A stretch of DNA of 8,040 bases from DATLGB01 sp038258425 (lineage in GTDB: Bacteria; Actinomycetota; Thermoleophilia; Solirubrobacterales; Solirubrobacteraceae), in NCBI GenBank assembly GCA_038258425.1, contig JBBSPV010000070.1, positions 1 through 8,040 of the forward strand. Reading direction: 5' to 3'. The notes under the pieces are model-generated. The model saw only the letters and a list, made by a program, of their open reading frames with translations, searched no databases and was not told the origin of the DNA. The number at the start of each line of letters is the position of its first letter. Position 1 is the first letter of the stretch. This document shows, in pieces, positions 5,869 through 8,040 of this stretch. Both the position numbers and the translations under genes were made by a program.

Positions 5869-7917
5869 ATGTCGCGAGCGGCCGGCCTCCTGGTGGCAAC
5901 GCTGGCCTGCGCGCTGCTGGCCGCGCCGGCGGCCCGCGGCCAGGACCGCGTCCCGGCGCCGCCGCTCACCGACGCGGACTACTTCACCTTCGCCGACCAC
6001 GTCGTCACCGCGCTCGAGGACTCGTGGTCGCCGGCCCAGAGCCTGTACGCGGCCCGCGGCTGGTCGACGACGATCGGCAACGCCGCCATGCTCACGGTCT
6101 TCGCGACGGCCGCCGCCTCCGGTCACGCCGGTCCAGCCAGAAACGACGCGCGCGCCCGCCTCCTCGCCCGCCGCCTGACCGACGCGCCGCCGTACTTCAC
6201 CGCGCCCGCGCCGCCACGGCCGGACCGGATGTTCCACTCGCCCGGCTGGACCTCCAACGTGCTCGGCGGCTACGTCGACATGGACAAGTCCATCGACCCG
6301 AAGGTGGCCGAGGCGCTGGGCCTCGCCTACCAGGCGCGGGGCGTGCTCGGCCTCGACCCGGACGTCGTGACGCGCATCCAGCAGGAGATCCACGCCGTCT
6401 CGCACGTCGCCTTCTTCCGCTACCCACGGGTGCGGCTCAACCAGATCAACTGGAACGCCGAGCTCTATGCGGCCGACCGGCTCGTCAACGGCGACCCCGA
6501 GCTGCTGCGCCACGACTACCGCCGGCACGTCACGGCGTTCACCCGCGGCTTCTCGGCCCCGCAGATCCCGGGCGGCTCGCCCAACGTCGGGCCGAGCTAC
6601 CGCTTCACGTACCAGAGCAACAAGCCGGCCGGGATCGCCCGCAACCTCGACTCGGCCGAGTACGCGAACATGACCCTGCAGTTCGAGGCCTTCTACCAGG
6701 CGGCGCTGGACGCGGGCATGGCGCCCCTCCCGGCCGAGGCCCGACGCCGGCTGGGGGGCTGGACACAGCGGGTGCTCTACGGCTACTGGACGCACGCCGG
6801 CTTCCTCAACTGGGACACGGGCTGGAGCTACGGCCGCTGGATGAAGGGCAAGACGTGGGCCTTCGCCCAGCAGGGCCTGCTGGCGATCGCCACCGCGCCG
6901 CGCTTCCACCGTCGGCCGGAGGAGGGCGCCGAGGCCAAGTGGCTCTTCGACCGGGGGCTGGCGCTGTTCGAGCATCTCGGCGCGCGCGACGGCCGCCCCT
7001 GGCGACCCAGTCCAGCGCTGTTCGGGATCGGCGCCCGCGACGAGCGCGCCACGCGGATGTTCTGGGCGCGCATGGCCGCCAACGCAGCGCGCGCCGTCGC
7101 CGCGGGGCTCGGCTCGCGGCCGGCGACCGCGCCGCCGCCGTTCTACGCCTACGACGCCGACGTCGGCCGCCTCGCGGTCTCCACGCCGAGCTACTCGACC
7201 GCCATCCTCGTCGTCAACCGCAGCAAGGTCCCCTACGGCGGGCTCGACCTCGCCCGGCTCTACGACGGCGACGGGGATCCGGTCGGCGGGACGGGCGGCC
7301 GGCCTCCGGCGGCCTTCGGGATCGTCGTCGCCGCCCGCGGCGGCCGGCCGGTGCTGCGCACCCAGACCGGCCGGCATCGCGACCCGGCCCGGCCCCCGCT
7401 GACGCTGACCGCCTCGCCCCGGGGACGGGTGACCCGCCAGCGCCGGCTGGCCACGCAGCCCGACGCCGGGCCGTTTCACCGGCTGGCCGTCACCGGGACC
7501 CGGTCGGCGCAGGGCGTGCGGGCGCGGAGCAGCTACCGCTTCGGCGCGCGGGGCATCGACGTCGCGTGGACCGTGAGGCGCACGGAGCGCCGGTCGGCGG
7601 CGCGGGTCGTCCGGCTGCATCTGCCGACCTCCGGTCTCGACGCCGCGGTGACCACGCGGCTGCGCGACGGCCGGGTGCTGCGGCTGCGGCCGGGCGGGGC
7701 GGCGGTGCCGCTGCGCACCGTGCGCGGCTTCGAGTTGCGCAGCCGGTGGGGCGCCTACGCCGCCCGCGTGCGCGGGCCGCTGCACGGCAGCGCGACACTG
7801 CTGGCGCCCGTGCGCCAGCGCGCGAACCCACTCGGCGGTCCGACGCTCGAGCTCCGGCTGCCGCGGCTGCGCGGCCGCCGGCCGGTCGTGGCGCGCCTGC
7901 GGCTCGTGCCGGAGTAG
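5869..7917 (+). CDS. Secreted protein of unknown function, helical plus beta-rich halves
   Basis: This is a 682-residue exported protein that I cannot assign to a family. Residues 1-24 form a Sec signal peptide: basic start (MSR), hydrophobic core, and an APA/ARG cleavage region. Cys14 sits inside the core without a proper lipobox, so a lipoprotein is unlikely. Residues about 30-420 look helical with many aromatic residues and conserved-looking patches: FHSPGWTSNVLGGY (near 122-135), NQINWNAELYAADRLVNGD (191-209), NMTLQFEAFYQAALDAG and NWDTGWSYGRWMKGKTWAF (314-332). Residues about 440-682 look beta-rich and full of Arg, like a beta-sandwich. A helical toroid followed by a beta-sandwich is the layout of several polysaccharide lyases (for example PL8 or heparinase-like enzymes), but I see no sure catalytic motif, so this is only a hypothesis. 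The start lies 27 nt after the c-di-GMP gene, suggesting co-transcription. The ATG at 5869 is fixed by the signal peptide. Confidence 0.8.
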   Translation: MSRAAGLLVATLACALLAAPAARGQDRVPAPPLTDADYFTFADHVVTALEDSWSPAQSLYAARGWSTTIGNAAMLTVFATAAASGHAGPARNDARARLLARRLTDAPPYFTAPAPPRPDRMFHSPGWTSNVLGGYVDMDKSIDPKVAEALGLAYQARGVLGLDPDVVTRIQQEIHAVSHVAFFRYPRVRLNQINWNAELYAADRLVNGDPELLRHDYRRHVTAFTRGFSAPQIPGGSPNVGPSYRFTYQSNKPAGIARNLDSAEYANMTLQFEAFYQAALDAGMAPLPAEARRRLGGWTQRVLYGYWTHAGFLNWDTGWSYGRWMKGKTWAFAQQGLLAIATAPRFHRRPEEGAEAKWLFDRGLALFEHLGARDGRPWRPSPALFGIGARDERATRMFWARMAANAARAVAAGLGSRPATAPPPFYAYDADVGRLAVSTPSYSTAILVVNRSKVPYGGLDLARLYDGDGDPVGGTGGRPPAAFGIVVAARGGRPVLRTQTGRHRDPARPPLTLTASPRGRVTRQRRLATQPDAGPFHRLAVTGTRSAQGVRARSSYRFGARGIDVAWTVRRTERRSAARVVRLHLPTSGLDAAVTTRLRDGRVLRLRPGGAAVPLRTVRGFELRSRWGAYAARVRGPLHGSATLLAPVRQRANPLGGPTLELRLPRLRGRRPVVARLRLVPE

Positions 7918-7938
7918 CCGGAGCACGTCGGTGCCGAC
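7905..7938 (+). terminator. Weak hairpins around the stop of the secreted-protein gene
   Basis: CGTGC at 7905-7909 plus CGG at 7910-7912 can pair with CCG at 7918-7920 plus GCACG at 7923-7927 with a 2-nt bulge, forming a stem across the stop codon. GTCG at 7927-7930 can also pair with CGAC at 7935-7938. Neither is followed by a T-run. They are the only candidates for a terminator after the plus-strand gene set, and I consider them weak. Confidence 0.2.
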
Positions 7939-8040
7939 CTGCGCCATGAAGCGACCCACCCGCCCTCGTCCGGCGCACCCCCGCGGGCGCCGGGGGGGGG
8001 GCGGGGGCGCCGGGGGGGCGGCGGGCGCCCCCCCCCCGCC
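7918..8040. other. Gene-free contig edge ending in G and C homopolymers
   Basis: After the secreted-protein stop codon, about 70 nt of ordinary high-GC sequence gives way from about 7981 to a string of almost pure G and C, with ten G at 7992-8001 and ten C at 8028-8037. An ATG at 7946 opens a frame to the contig end, but its product would be mostly Arg, Pro and Gly from the homopolymer zone, so I do not call it a gene. The pattern mirrors the left contig end and is most simply a low-quality assembly edge. Confidence 0.6.

Noticed and set aside
5908..5912. Lipobox (TLAC) in the signal peptide of the secreted protein
   Set aside because: The residue at -3 is Thr and the hydrophobic core continues past the Cys, so an ordinary signal-peptidase I site at APA/ARG fits better.
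3849..7949. A 1366-codon plus-strand frame overlapping the c-di-GMP gene and the secreted-protein gene
   Set aside because: It is an out-of-frame shadow: Arg-rich, no motifs, and it crosses two genes whose own frames show intact catalytic motifs or a signal peptide.
7940..7978. Possible minus-strand gene fragment at the right edge reading GRFMAQVGTDVLRLL
   Set aside because: The short stretch looks protein-like, but its frame has no stop for 5 kb and runs antisense through the secreted-protein gene, so there is no plausible C-terminus.
7946..8040. Partial plus-strand gene starting at the ATG at 7946
   Set aside because: The frame is open only because the sequence is G/C homopolymer; the product would be mostly Arg, Pro and Gly and no ribosome binding site is evident.

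Overview
The window is very GC-rich DNA (clearly above 70% by eye), with G or C at most third codon positions. The protein sequences look like high-GC Actinomycetota, most probably the Thermoleophilia/Solirubrobacterales group. The Crp-like regulator belongs to a type I associate with that lineage, and the acyl-CoA synthetase is very close to actinobacterial malonyl-CoA synthetase (MatB). The lineage is an inference from protein style; the window has no rRNA or other marker gene. Both ends dissolve into G/C homopolymer runs, so this looks like a complete short draft or metagenomic contig rather than a cut from a finished genome.

Layout. Three genes run on the minus strand from about 2340 down to 116: a small membrane protein (73 aa), an FAD-dependent L-2-hydroxyglutarate oxidase-like enzyme (lhgO, 402 aa) and a Crp/Fnr-type transcriptional regulator (233 aa). 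The first two overlap by 4 nt, and the second appears to start at a CTG codon inside a CTGA overlap. A 96-nt gap with two inverted repeats separates lhgO from the regulator. Three genes run divergently on the plus strand from about 2395 to 7917: a MatB-like malonyl-CoA synthetase (472 aa), a membrane-bound GGDEF plus HD-GYP cyclic-di-GMP enzyme (669 aa) and a secreted protein of unknown function (682 aa). The gaps between them are 18 and 27 nt, so they could be one transcription unit.

How the genes may work together. LhgO and MatB both handle small dicarboxylic acids (2-hydroxyglutarate to 2-oxoglutarate, malonate to malonyl-CoA), so the divergent pair may be a small carbon-salvage module. 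This is inference. The c-di-GMP gene makes and/or degrades the second messenger under the control of an unidentified signal sensed by a multi-span membrane domain. The exported protein just downstream is a possible surface or envelope effector, but only its position supports that.

No RNA genes, CRISPR arrays, insertion sequences, integrases or phage genes were seen. Nothing here is convincing as a wholly new system. The best candidates for a second look are the orphan secreted protein beside the bifunctional c-di-GMP enzyme, the variant metal site and missing I-site of that enzyme, the CTG start of lhgO, and the perfect palindrome at the lhgO stop codon.
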